A stretch of 64,000 bases of DNA from positions 3,575,313 to 3,639,312 of the forward strand of contig OX422186.1 of NCBI GenBank assembly GCA_949130485.1, given 5' to 3'. Each line of letters opens with the position of its first letter. Position 1 is the stretch's first letter. Position numbers and translations under genes: made by a program. Positions 9,700 to 21,900 of the stretch are shown piece after piece. Under the pieces are notes generated by a model, which ran no database searches, was not told the origin of the DNA, and saw nothing but the letters and a program-made list of their open reading frames with translations. Source of the stretch: Agelas oroides. Its lineage: Eukaryota; Porifera; Demospongiae; Agelasida; Agelasidae.

Positions 9700-11640
9700 A
9701 AACATTTGGATGGATTAGTATTAACAAAAGTAAATTACTAAATGAACATTATAACAAAGGACAACCTTTCACATTGGAGTTCACACTCACAAGTCAACAC
9801 ATTTACAGGTATGTAAGCCGAGACTCCATGGTGCCCTTACTCCAGACTGACTAGTTTTCCTAACTCCTTAGCCCAGACTAACTGGTATTCTCCATTGTCC
9901 TTCTGTGTTGTGTATTCTTGTCTTATTATTGTATTCTAATTTGGCATTGTCTACGTTCTAGAAATTCTTCACAGCATGGTCTGTATAAAAAGCTCATTCT
10001 CTGTCAGTTGTGTGTGGTCATTGTTGTAACTACTGAGTTTGATGACAGTCAAAAGCCTAGTGTTGCGGCAAAGATGCGGCTTGCCTGCGGTTAGGCTTAT
10101 AGGTATGCTTCAGTTGACTCCCTGACACTTTATTGAATTCCATTCAATCTCGTGTGCATAATCGGTTAAGTAATTTAGGACTGTCTACGAGTGACAAGCT
10201 AGGTTGCTCATATGGAGCAGAGGTAGTTTTCTCAGTACAGCATATCATTTATATATGACATATGGTCTTTAACAATCAAAATTCAATGCTGCAGCTTGCA
10301 TGTGGCACTTATGATATACATTCATATACCCAGTGATCGAGTATTTCAGTGTGAAGTTATGTATGACAGACAACAAGTAGCAACGTGAGCATGGACTAGG
10401 CTAAAGGTATTTACACAAGCCAGGCTGATCAGAAAATGCAGAGGCAGTAGGCAAAAATTTTCCTGCTAACTTAAGAATTGAGTATAGGCAAAATGCATGA
10501 AGACGTGTGATTTCAGCATGCATTGGTAGTTGAATTTTGCATATATAATTGTAATTACACCAAAATTTAGATCTAACAACAAAATTAAAATTGACAGGGT
10601 AAAGGTGGGCAATCTCAGTGCATAGATGTGTATGTGCGTATGTGTGTGTGTGTGTGATGTTCCACACTACAATAACCAAATCTCATTTTGCATCCAGCCT
10701 GGAAAAGTCCAGCTGTGTACATGCAGGTGAAAACATTTACCACTCTTCACCTTTCTTTCCACATTAATTTTGGCCAAATACGTATGCTCACTGTTCTTCT
10801 AAATATATACTCGGGGTCTATTTTAAGTGCATCAAGAAACAGTACATGATACTCATGCTCCCATGTAATGTTCCCTTACTAATGGGCCTTCTGGCCTCAA
10901 TTGTGAATATAATAAGAGTGTATCTATCTATTTACCTACCTATCTACATATATCTACATGCAACCACATACAGAAGAAATGACTACACAACCAGTGAACA
11001 CTTCATATGTAAATGTTAATTAGGCCTACGCGACAATTGTGATACGATGATCATTGTTCTTTATTTTTACCATTGCAATAGCGGCAATACAGTATGCAAT
11101 TAATACTGTGCATATGCGGTTGTTTTCATGTTGGTGAGCAGCTATACTATACTCTGTTGATAGAAGGGCGGCTATTGGGTTTTGTGTTAGTGAAGGAGGT
11201 ACGTTCCCAGCCATGGTGCCACCTTGTACAGCAGTACTTTCCCTTTTGTTAACAATGTCTGCTGTTTTTGAGTAATTTTCAACACTTTTCTGTCACTTTA
11301 CAGTTAGCCTCATACCCTGTCTCTTGGTGGGCAGGGAGAAAAAAAGCCTGGTCTCTATTACCACTGCTGAACATGTGTTCAACAGTGAGATGAACATGTA
11401 ATACGCATCCACATGATTGATGCATTTTAGTATAGTATACTAGTAAGTACTGTGCAGCATAGTATACGTAAGAGGGAAACATCAACAGTACATCTAGTGC
11501 TGCACCCCTCCTGATTTGCTATCAGCTATTGCTAAGTTAGTCTATTACAAACAGCAACAATTCATATCACACAAACTTGTAGCCGCATAATACGTATTTC
11601 TGACAGCAAATGTCCAAAATGGAGGCTACTTGTACTGTCT
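9700..11640. other. NLR intron; microsatellites and a possible solo LTR
   Basis: No gene is seen. A (TG)n run lies near 10630-10656 and a (TATC)n-like run near 10919-10945. Around 9890-10140 a TATA-like tataaaaagc (about 9985) precedes a pyrimidine-rich initiator-like stretch, which would suit a solo LTR, but I cannot find a flanking duplication. The rest is unremarkable AT-rich DNA. Confidence 0.35.
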
Positions 11641-11652
11641 TGAAACTCATAT

Positions 11653-11853
11653 CAGAAATACCTACTCATTGGAGGGCACTAGAGGGCACTGGTGAATGAC
11701 CGATTAAAGGTCAGAAAATGTGCAGATGATATCGCAATATCATCTGCGCATTTTCTGACCTCATTCTCCTGCGATATTATTTGCACATTTTCTGACCTTT
11801 AATCATTCATTCTCCTGCGTCCTCCAGTGCTCTCCAATGAGTAGGTATTTCTG
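11653..11853. mobile_element. 201-bp fold-back MITE with ATAT target duplication
   Basis: CAGAAATACCTACTCATTGG at the left end is exactly mirrored at the right end (11834-11853). ATAT flanks both sides (11649-11652 and 11854-11857). Inside, a 25-bp arm pair around gcagatgatatcgcaatatc and the motif aaaWtgtgcaRatRatatcg give a second nested fold. No coding capacity. It lies in the NLR intron. Confidence 0.75.
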
Positions 11854-11859
11854 ATATGT

Positions 11860-13228
11860 ATTACTGTAAGTCATCTCACTGCCATTCTTCTGAAATTCCA
11901 GCATACTCAGGATATTTCCTGTGACACATGCTCAATGATAATGCTGTTTTTAGGATAGCTACAGTCATCATGAATATTGATAACCTCATGTTGGGGGCAT
12001 ATGTATAGCGAAGACTAAAATATTCATATACCTCCGCAGTTTACAATAAAGGAGGTATATCAGTGCAAACATATGGTACATTTAGTGTTACATGTTTGTA
12101 CCATCCCCACTTGGAGAGACTATCAACTTCTGGTTTGAAAGTCATAACACATCAACTTATGCAAGCCCTGTTTTCACAAGTTGGTCTCCAGTGTAAGGTC
12201 TTCATTATAACTCAGACTGAACCAGACCAGACTAACCAAAAGAGCACTGCAAGTAGTTATTGTTTTACGAATAGTTGGCTGGAGAGCTAAGTGCTGTTGG
12301 TTATCTGAGCACTCAGGTATACCTCTCACATGCGCATGAACTGACTGCTACTTGCCCTTCCCTATGCGAATGACATCACAAGTGACTTGCAAGTGGATGA
12401 CTGGTACATATACATTCTAACGGAACAGGAACTATATATTCAAGGTATGGTTCACTTTGTGTGGCTTTTTTACTTCCTTAGGTGTGTGCCCAAACATAAA
12501 GCCAACAAGTGGCTGGCAGTTTCTTCCTCTTTGACATCATCATGGGATAGTCTCGTAAGTGGATCTGGCCTGCAAGACTGTAGGTGACGACTACAGTGCA
12601 TAAAACAGCACCATCTATGCGTGTCTTTAGAACATAATTAAATTTGCCATTATTTGCTACATACAAGTAAGCTGTAGACACAAAGTAGTGTATTGTGTAG
12701 CAATAACCTCTCAGTAACATACGTAGTAATGCAATTGCCAGAAGCTAGTGAGAGGGGTTTCAGCAACATTCGAAATATCTAAGCCTAATCGGGCTAAGGT
12801 AGGCCGATTGAATGAACTTGCTTTTGAGATGTCTTGTAGAAACAAAGAAAACCATCCCACGCTCCTGCTGCTGTTTAGTTGAATATCAGCTCTTTAGTGA
12901 CTTGAATGATCCACATGCAATAACAACTCCTTCAGATGTACTTTTGGTCATTCCTGTTTGGTCCGGTTCAGGTTTTAATGAAGGCTCTTTATGATGCATT
13001 TAGTCTTCCCTTTCTAGATATACAAACACACACATAGAAGTAATGTGGGTCATGAAATAAAGCAGTTATATGTGCACTTGAAGATGCAAACTGTTAACTT
13101 GAGGCATCATATAGCCATTAATGTAGGTATGCATTTCTAAACTTGTACACTGTAAAGTATACCACACAGGCCAGTTCTATAGAAACTACACACACCATTA
13201 AACTGTCTCACAAGAGCCATTACAGTAC
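11860..13228. other. NLR intron sequence, nothing recognised
   Basis: There are no supported genes. A small hairpin (ATATACCTCC with GGAGGTATAT) lies around 12029-12060. ORFs here are short, lack domains and have no credible splice context. Confidence 0.35.
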
Positions 13229-13300
13229 CTTGCGTCTGAACTTGACTGTCATCCGGCCTTATTCTCTTGGCTGGTGGCAGTATTGCAGTTGGCATGGGAC
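13229..13300 (-). CDS. NLR gene, upstream linker exon (72 bp)
   Basis: The acceptor is ctttcacag and the donor CAAG/gtactg. The open frame P-M-P-T-A-I-L-P-P-A-K-R-I-R-P-D-D-S-Q-V is Pro-rich and disordered, as expected between an N-terminal effector domain and NACHT. It starts with GT and ends with a single G, the same phase as exon 9626-9691, so any such exon can be skipped without frameshift. No domain is recognisable; support is splice sites plus phase. Confidence 0.5.
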
Positions 13301-13912
13301 CTGTGAAAGGTGGAAAAGCAGTAATTGCTATCTAAAAAAAATAGCTTTGAGAGAAAAGTAAACCCAAATCTATTTTACATAGGGGTGTCATGTGCAGAGA
13401 AACATAGCTAGCACCTTCACTGCGCTGGTACGTACGTAGGTTAAAATGTCACTGTTTTCAGGACAGTGGAATGCGCATGTATCAATAAATGGCACTGAAC
13501 AACGGACACGTTACTTTTAGGAAAACCGTGGTGGATAAAGAGTCTTCGTGAAAGTAAAAAAAACTACCGGCATGATCTATGACCTTGTTATAGTACCCAA
13601 CTGTATTGAGGACCAAAGTTGACTGATTTCTTCAAGGTAAAAAGCTATGGCTACTAAATCAAACCAATGTTTGTTGATTCAATTCACGATAGAAGTGATG
13701 CAAGCTAATCCTCCCGTTTGACTATGAGCTGTGTACACTCTTCCGCTTCACATGCTCCTGGTTTTCATGACAGTAAACACTGTACTAAAGCAGGGTATCA
13801 CAAAACAATCCAAATGAGGTACGTAGTTAAAATGTTCAAGCAGCTCCTTGGCAACAGCAAAGTTGCTACTATTGTAGTCTTCCACTTGTCATGTCCATCA
13901 CACTATACTGAT

Positions 13913-13980
13913 GAATCTTGTTGGTTATATGAGAATGTGAAGTATAGCACATTCACATTCTCATATAACCAACAAGATTC
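13913..13980. repeat. Perfect 29-bp-arm hairpin
   Basis: Arms 13913-13941 and 13952-13980 are perfect reverse complements (GAATCTTGTTGGTTATATGA...), separated by 10 bases. Perfect pairing over 29 bp with a small loop resembles a young MITE core or a hairpin-RNA precursor. Inside the NLR intron it would be transcribed with the gene. Confidence 0.85.
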
Positions 13981-14327
13981 ACGTTGCCTAAGATGTTGCC
14001 TATATGCAAACCAGCAAGTACAACTTTATTGTAGGAAATGATATACAGGCAAGTTTGTCATGAACAGAGGGCATTTGGCTATGGTTCAGCATAAATGCCA
14101 ACTTGGCTACAGTACACAGTTGAGTGACAGTGGGTGACTGCTGGTTTTGTAGGTATGCATAAACGCTACTGAGCAAGCAAGCAAGCTCAGTGTAAACATC
14201 CAGCTTGATCTACATTGCTGCCCTAGGAGTTTTCCTATGTTTACCAAAAATGTGATATTACGTACATGCAGTATACCCACAATATACCCACAATATACCA
14301 GGACATCAATACCATCATATAATTTAC

Positions 14328-14385
14328 CTTGGTTATGTAACAGAAATTCCATGGCAGTCTGGAAGTTATGGTCAAAAACACCCAT
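14328..14385 (-). CDS. Tentative further NLR exon
   Basis: An open stretch from M-G-V-F-D-H-N-F-Q-T-A-M-E-F-L-L-H-N-Q ends CAAG/gtaaat with the single-base phase required by the exon at 13300. An upstream acceptor (ggttggag-like) is weak and the true 5' border is unknown. The amphipathic character could suit the end of a helical effector domain, but there is no motif. Confidence 0.25.
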
Positions 14386-14656
14386 CTCCAACAACGGAGT
14401 CCAAGAACAAGGGTGTTTATATCATCTTGTATTGTATTAAATTTAATTGCTGTAGCTACAATTCATTATATAACCTCAAACCTTAATTGTTATTAGTGTC
14501 CATACAAGGCAGTTTACACTGTAAGCAAGGTAGTTGATGGCAAACATCATTTACAAGTTTCTGTGGTTTGTGAAACAGAACCTACGACTTCTTGACAGCA
14601 TATAATAATTATTACTTATAGAAACAAGGGTGAAGTGAAGATTACAAGCTTTCTTG

Positions 14657-14781
14657 TACCATGGCTTGCAGTGCAATTTAGGATCAATTGCACAAGGTTT
14701 GTAATTTCACAAGGCAAAGCCGAGTGACATTACTAACCTCACGAGTGTAAGTAAATCCAAATTGCACTGCAAGCCATGGTA
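14657..14781. repeat. Fold-back repeat, ATACCATGGCTAGCAGTG family, copy 2 (stand-alone)
   Basis: The arms TACCATGGCTTGCAGTGCAA and its inverted counterpart match copy 1 at 7447-7571, including the central ggtttgtaatttcac and the closing atcacata flank. Here there is no recombinase nearby, so this is a MITE-like derivative or the conserved end of the same element. Confidence 0.75.
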
Positions 14782-15125
14782 TCACATACTAGGGGGATGT
14801 AGAACATTGTGGGGCGAGTGTGAGCAAGCAATGCACTACAGCATTGACTGTTACGTAGCTAAGGCTTTACCAGTGAAATATCAGATCACATTCATGCATG
14901 GGATGTACAATGTAGCTAAAACGAGGTTTGTAACTCTACTAGTAGTCTAAAAAAGTGCTCAATAGCTTAGAAAAATTGTCATGATTGCAGAGAAGAGCTT
15001 TTCGTGGGGAAGTACCACACAACAGAACCACTTGTCCTACCAGCATGCAGCTACTCTGGTTGTTGCAGTTATAGGCTAAGTCAGAACACAGTCTGGCATG
15101 CATAGTCCTTCAAGACTTTAGGCAT

Positions 15126-15540
15126 CTTTGAGAAATAGTAGAGGGAAGTCGCAACGCATCAGCTATGGAGCAAAATCTCTGCCGCATACAGCGTTCGGTA
15201 AGCTGCATTAGCGTTTCTACACACTGACCGTTAGCGCTTGTACACTTACTGAGTAGGTGCTATGCTCCAGCTGCCTATCCCGAATGTCGTCGCCAAAACA
15301 CAACTGCTATCTCTCGTACAATAGGTGCGCACGGCTGTCATTCCTGGCTATCTTTCATAACTGTCGTCATTCAAGCTCACCCTCTAGCTTGCTGCCAGAG
15401 CATCAAGTTGTATGAAAATCTTACTTACACTCCGCATGCGGCCCGCGGCTATCACGTTAAATTACAGCGTCAAGAATAACGGAACGACGTACGACAGAAA
15501 ATAATAATATATATATTATATATATATATATATGTGAAAA
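15126..15540. promoter_or_regulatory. GC- and CpG-richer patch next to (TA)n: candidate promoter and first exon of the NLR gene
   Basis: This stretch has more CpG than its surroundings (gcaacgcatcagc, ccgcatacagcgttcgg, atgcggcccgcgg) and is followed by an alternating TA tract at about 15508-15533. On the minus strand an ATG at 15341 opens M-T-A-V-R-T-Y-C-T-R-D-S-S-C-V-L-A-T-T-F and runs 92 bp to CA/gtaagt at 15250. A second strong donor (GGAGT/gtaagt) lies near 15424-15433. Either could belong to a 5' exon of the NLR gene. There is no direct evidence of transcription. Confidence 0.25.
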
Positions 15541-15544
15541 ATCG

Positions 15545-16800
15545 CAATAGAACTCACTAGAGAGGGGCTCACTCACACTCACCCCAATTAATCAAATATT
15601 GCATAGAGGGTATTTCTCGGAGGGATGTAATTTTCATGTTTCATAAGCGGAAGTACGCACGAGACTAGGCACGGACAGCAGCAGGCTAAATCAAGAATAA
15701 GTGTGGACCCTTGGAGTTTGGTAACTGCATTCGCAGGACAGCTATTGTAGCAGTGTCGTGTTTCATGGACACAACTGTCTGCGGAACCACACGCACATGG
15801 ATACAAGTCACAAATTTTTGCTGGTTGATTTTTCGCAGATCCCACTCAACTATAAATACTAGTCCACATACTACTAATGAGAACATCCATAGCCATAATA
15901 CTGCACAACTTGACAAGTCTCTGTTGTGAGCATCTCCAGTATAACCTATAGCTAGCATGCTTCACGCTTGGTGAATATCAATAAAATGAATTTCTAAAAT
16001 TTGCTTTCTGCAAAAATTTAATAGCAAAAATGTTTAATTTTGTCCTACAAAAAATACCCACTATACGGAAGGTTTCTTCACCTAAGCATATACTTGTGTA
16101 TACAATGATGCTATTATGAGCGACTAGTTAGTGCACTAGTGGGAAGAGGAGAAGGTGGGGCAATTGGCCGTTCAATGTACAAAGCATGCAAATCAAACCT
16201 GAAAGATTCCCTACTCAATCTCGTTCACCAGAAACACACAGCAATCATCTAGGAGAACAGACCTACAACCTTTTGCTACCTATCAGAAATCCTCCACTAG
16301 GCTCCGGTGACCTGAAAGATTAGAAGACATGGTACTGGTCGTCCTATTGCAGCTTCAAAGTCAAGACTAGTGATTTTCATTGACAATTCACTGGAGAGCA
16401 GCTAATACAACTTTCTGCCTTTGTTTCTTTGGTGTTTTGATTTGTTTGGAATGCCATTGCTACATATATCAAGGCGCCTGTGGTGCTAATCAGATGCAGA
16501 TTTCACTGCTTGCCCAGCTGAGCCATACAAAAATTCAAATATTATTCACATGATATTTCACTGCACTGTGTGTGTTATCAAACCAATGCTGCTTTTTTGT
16601 GAGTGACAACACCCCAAGATACTTTTATTTTACCTCCTGTACTATAGCACTAGGAAAAGTATTAAATAATAATGATTTGATTGTCTATCACCATTCTGCA
16701 AATGGTCTTGAGTTGCTGATTAAGTATCTCCTATTACACTCATTCCAGGCAATACAACATACATGACAAGATGGGATGAAGTATTGTGTTGAGGGGCACT
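15545..16800. other. No gene recognised
   Basis: Overlapping short ORFs around 15588-15958 occur on both strands and have no domain. At 16490-16520 aatcagatgcagatttcact resembles the fold-back arm at 9290-9310, so a relic of that family is likely. Otherwise nothing is visible. Confidence 0.35.
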
Positions 16801-17692
16801 GCTGTTCCTGTCCCATAAATATTTTTCAGAACTGGGGGACGGACTAGACCGATGAACTATACAGTATTGTGCAAAGTAACTTCGCGGATAGACAGCATGG
16901 ACAGAGAGTTGTGTTAAGGAGCTCCATGCTACGTCCCATGATGTTCCATACATCCCTTTTGGGACTAAGGGATGGGGTGGACAGATGGGACAGAGAGTTG
17001 TGTTTGCTGACACTATGGGACATCCCTTGTTCTGTGGTGTCCCTTGGGAACTGAGGGATGGGATGGACAAGTGGCACAGAGGCCTGTGGTGAGGGACACC
17101 ATGGGATGTTCTTCACTGTCCATATGTCCCTTGGGGATTGAGGAATAGGACAGCCAGGGCCGCCGAGAGGATTGGGAGGGCCCAGGGCAAAATTTATTTA
17201 ATACATACAGTGGGGCTCATAATATAGATTGTGCTAGGGGGGGGACTGGAGGCATGCCCTCAGTGAATTTTCAGATTTTACATGCTCTGAGGTGTGTTCT
17301 GGCGATTTATGAGGCTTCTTTTCATGCAGGCATACAGTACATACATACCTTCAAGTTCCCATCGTCGTTTAGTGGTTTCAGAAAAGTACGACATGAGTTT
17401 TCACATCAGATAAGGTGTGCATTAATTTGAAATCTGCATCGACAGCATAAATGAAGCAAGCAGGCTGACCTGAAATCAACAATACAGCAAAACAAACCCC
17501 TTAGAGAAGCTAGACTTGGATGCGAATGATGAACCAGATTCACTAGATCTTATTTGAAGGAGTTCAGCACTGTGGGGGCTCCCTTACAAACTGCCCCTGT
17601 TGGCCCCCCCGTCGGCAGCACTGAGGACAACTGGAAGAGAGGGTTGTGTTCAGGGACACAATATGATGTCCCTTGATGTTTATTTGCCAAAA
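16801..17692. repeat. Diverged minisatellite split by an insertion
   Basis: Units built on tgggacagagagttgtgttc, gggactgagggatggg and gggacatcccttg recur with irregular 60-110 bp spacing from 16801 to about 17154 and again at about 17613-17692. The intervening 17155-17612 begins ggccgccgagaggattggg, ends ggcccccccgtcggc, and carries the agattgtgctagggggggg / gggcatgc motif also seen at 50229-50260 and 32776-32810. It looks like a dispersed element inserted into the array. ORFs on both strands are by-products of the repeat. Confidence 0.55.
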
Positions 17693-17699
17693 GAGGATG

Positions 17700-18779
17700 T
17701 CCCAAATTCCCCAGTTGATGACAATGCTGGACATGTGCAGAGGACAGTTTTTACATACACATGGAAGGAACTGAATGGTGAAAATGGTGGTCTCCTTCCA
17801 TCAAATAAGATCACTCCATGGAGAAAATATTGCTTAGAGAGACACTGGAGAGACAAACAAAGTCAAGTTGTACTAAGACAGTTTTCTATTCAAACAGAGG
17901 TGTCATGTAAAGAAATACGGGCCATTTGATAGAAAAGGGGCCTTCAGGGTGATTTCTGGAAATCTGCACTTTTATGCACCACACCTCCCTGGAAAAGAAT
18001 GTTTGCTGAAATAACTCATTTACTGTGAAGTTAGATCTTAAAACAAAATCATGTACAAAAGATAACTTTGAGAAATAACAGTTTAAAGTTCGACAAATGT
18101 TTTATGCTGGATGTGGGCATGTGTACATATCACATTCGGATTTTTCTAGCTCAGGCATTTGTAATTAAATTGGATACAATCATCTCATCCTCAGGAAATC
18201 GATTATAACAATTGTTTGGTCAACCACATCCACTTTCTAGCTCAGACTGTGTTAATTTCCTTTCATCAGTTTGGCATAAGAAAATTTGGCTCATTTGACC
18301 CAACTCTAGAGATCATGGTACCAAGGTCCAACTCATTTTCACTCCAACTCATTTTCACTCCCTGTGTCCATATCAAAATTTCTGCCATGCATGTTCCTAG
18401 GTCATCCAAAACAAACCCATCAAATTAATCATCCTGCTCGGTGAATGCAGCAAAGAGTGCTTCATCTTCAAATGCTACAATGCCATCCCTATGAGTGGCC
18501 ATACCTCACAGTAGCTGTAGCCAGGCAACTTACACAGAAATACAGCTGCATTTCACATGCCACGATAACTCACACTTAATGAGTGCTTTCAGACAAGGGG
18601 TATCAATATATTTAACCTTAGTACACTGCAGTAGCAACTCAAAATTGCAATAATCACAGTCTTGTAAAAAATTGCATATTAATTTTCACTGCATATTTAT
18701 ATATTTTGTGAGACTACTACCTCGAAATCTCGCAATAAAATATGAATACTCAAGCGTGTTCTTGTGTGCATGATGAGGG
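17700..18779. other. No gene recognised; 3' flank of the BEL element
   Basis: There is an 18-bp doublet ccaactcattttcactccaa near 18329-18360. A 3' LTR for the BEL element is expected near here or inside the N gap, but I see no sequence shared with the region to the right of 24420, so no LTR can be called. Confidence 0.35.
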
Positions 18780-18979
18780 NNNNNNNNNNNNNNNNNNNNN
18801 NNNNNNNNNNNNNNNNNNNNNNNNNNNNNNNNNNNNNNNNNNNNNNNNNNNNNNNNNNNNNNNNNNNNNNNNNNNNNNNNNNNNNNNNNNNNNNNNNNNN
18901 NNNNNNNNNNNNNNNNNNNNNNNNNNNNNNNNNNNNNNNNNNNNNNNNNNNNNNNNNNNNNNNNNNNNNNNNNNNNNNN
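18780..18979. other. Assembly gap (200 N)
   Basis: A run of exactly 200 N, probably a scaffold gap of conventional size rather than measured length. It removes the end of the BEL/Pao ORF and possibly its 3' LTR start. Translated X residues and ORFs crossing it are meaningless. Confidence 0.95.
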
Positions 18980-21900
18980 TGTTGTAGGCTCTGAGACTGG
19001 TGAGATATTCTTGACGCCATCGTTCCCAAAACTGTCGAACCAGATTCTGACACAAATCCCATCGGCGTAGCAATGACATAGGACGATATGAGAATGATGG
19101 GTCGGGAAGGGACTCGATAGATCTTCCAATAATAAAATGGCCAGGCGTCAACACGTCTATCCCCTCGCCATCACACGGTAAGGCAACAAGTGGTCGACTG
19201 TTCATACATGCTTCGATCTGAGTCAAAACAGTAGAACACTCCTCAAAGGTAAGCTTCACATCAGACATGACACGCTTGAGATGGTATTTCATACTTCTCA
19301 CCGCTGACTCCCACAATCCTCCGAAGTGAGGTGCCCTTTCAGGTATGAACTTCCACTCTATGTGTTGAGTTGTACAAAAGTCAGAAATGTCCTTCTGTGC
19401 CATCTGAGTGTTTAGAAACTTCACTAGTCCTTTGAGATCGCTCTTTGCACCAACGAAATTGGAACCATGGTCACTCCAGAGTAGTTTGGGTTTCCCACGT
19501 CTGGCAATAAAACGTCTCAGTGCAGAAATGAAACAGTCAGAAGTCAAGTCTGAAACTAGCTCAATATGCACCGCCTTGACAGACAATGAGACGAATATAC
19601 ATACGTACGACTTAACAATCGTAGGTTTTCGAACATATCCGTGCTTGGTGTATACGGGTCCAGCGTAGTCTACTCCAACATTTTCGAAGACGATGTCAGG
19701 AGTCACTCTCTCAATCGGGAGTTGGCCCATCTGTTGTGGTTCTGGTTTCTTGGACTGACGGAGACAAACAACACAACGGCGAGTAACAGCACGAATGGCC
19801 TTGCGACCACCGACGATGTGGTATTTACCATTGAGAGAAGAACTGAGCAGGGTAATCCCAGCATGTAGGAGGCGAGTGTGCTCCAACCGGATAATCAACT
19901 TTGTGAGTATATGTTTGCCAGACAGGATAACTGGGTGCATAGCAGAATATGCTAGGTTTGACTTTTGTTCTCTCCCAGAGACTCTTAGCAGACCACTGGA
20001 ATCCAGAAACGGATGAAGTCTCATCAAAGGGCTACAAGATGGGATAGGTTTCTTCACTCTCAGATTCTCAATTTCTTTACTGAAGCAAGCTGCTTGTGAG
20101 CAAGATAACCAATAGTTTCCTGCACGCGTTATCTCTTGAACAGTCAGTGACGAGAGATTTCGAGGAGCTTCAGCGTTGACTCTGGAAGTGCGACAATTGT
20201 GGATAAATCGCATCGCCCATGCTGTGACACGGACTAGCTTGAGATAAGAGGAGAAACGATCCAATGGACATAGAGGACTATTAGTCTCAACAGATGCTAG
20301 GTGACATGTGTTCATGTTCTCGGTATCACTCTCATCATGTGTCAATCGTGGCTGTCGTGGCCAGTTTGAAGGCGAAGATGCAAGCCACTCAGGACCGTTC
20401 CACCAAAGGTCATGATTTACCAGTTCACACGGGAGCAAGCCCCTTGAAGCGCAGTCGGCAGGATTCTGTTCTCCGGGAACATGTTTCCATCGGTTGGGAG
20501 GTATTCGATCAAGTATGAATGAGATGCGATTGCCGACATACACTTTAAAGCGGCGTGGGCTGCCATCAAGCCAATTCAACACAACAGTGCTGTCGGTCCA
20601 AGCATGTATGTTCTCAATGGGAATGCTCAAAGCCTGCCTGACATACTCTAACAACTTGCTGAGAATGTACGCACCACAAAGCTCCAATCTGGGGATAGTG
20701 AGTCGTTTTATCGGGGCAACCTTGGTCTTGGATGCAACCACTGAGACGTGCACTCCTCCTCTGGTGTCTGTCAGGCGCAAATAGACAACTGCAGCGTATG
20801 CGCTCTCAGAGGCGTCGCTGAATCCATGTAATTGGATCGACACAATCTCAACTTCTTTGGGGAAATAACATCGAGGTATGTGTACTTGAGATAGAGATTT
20901 CAATTGGGAGCTCCAAAGAGACCACTCCTCAGCAACCGATTCTGGAACATCTTCGTCCCAATCAACTCCGGACTCCCACACTTTCTGCAACAGAATCTTG
21001 GCCTTGATTATGACGGGAGCGAACCAACCCAAGACATCGTAGGTTTTGGCTATATCAGAGACTAGAGCTCGTTTTGTCAACTGGTCATGAGGTGATCGAT
21101 TAGCCACATTAAGTCTGAAGTGGTCCAAAACAGAGTGCCACTCTATACCGAGTGTCTTGGTGTAGATCTCATCTTGATCAGAGATCGTGAGTGAGGTTTT
21201 GTCGTCCCTGAGCTCATGAGGCACTCCTTCTAAGACGCTGGGACTGCTAGAATTCCACTTTCTCAGCAAGAAGTCGGCTTTGGCGAATAATGCTTGAAGC
21301 TGACGATACAACTCAACTCCTTCTTCAACGGAGTCGGCTCCTGTTAGGCAGTCGTCAACATAGAATGCTTCATTTACAATCTTAGCAGCCAAGGGATACT
21401 CATGAGCAAAGTCAGCGGCATTTTGTTTGACTGCCATATTTGCCACGAAAGATGACGAAGATACACCAAACGTGACCCTCGTCATCCTGAAATCTTGGAG
21501 GGTGTCGTCTGGATTGTTTCTCCATATGAAGCGGTGGAGGTCACGATCAGATGGAGGTAGTTCAACAGACCTGTACATCTTGCTGATGTCAGCGACCAGT
21601 GCAATCCGGTGCATTCGAAACCGAATCAGAACTTCAATCAGGGAAGTGTGTACCGTGGGGCCTACCATTAGTATATCATTGAGAGAAACACCCGTTGAGG
21701 TCTTCATAGAGGCATCGAAAACGGCACGAATCTTTGTTGTAGTACTGGAATCCTTTCGGACTGCATGCATCGGTAGGTAGAAGACTTGACGGGGATGTTT
21801 CTCAAAATCTTGTTGTGGGACTGCTTCTGCATGACCAAGCTTAAAGTATTCTTCCATTACGGCTCCAAATTCTTCAAACCGATTCCTTGCGTGCAAATTA

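Noticed and set aside
9890..10140. Solo LTR with TATA box
   Set aside because: No TG...CA termini with flanking duplication could be found. Mentioned only as a possibility in the intron entry.
16720..17116. Overlapping ORFs on both strands with Pro/Ser/Cys repeats
   Set aside because: They are by-products of the minisatellite, which lacks stops in several frames.
18686..19129. ORFs running through the N gap
   Set aside because: They consist largely of X residues and are created by translating 200 N.
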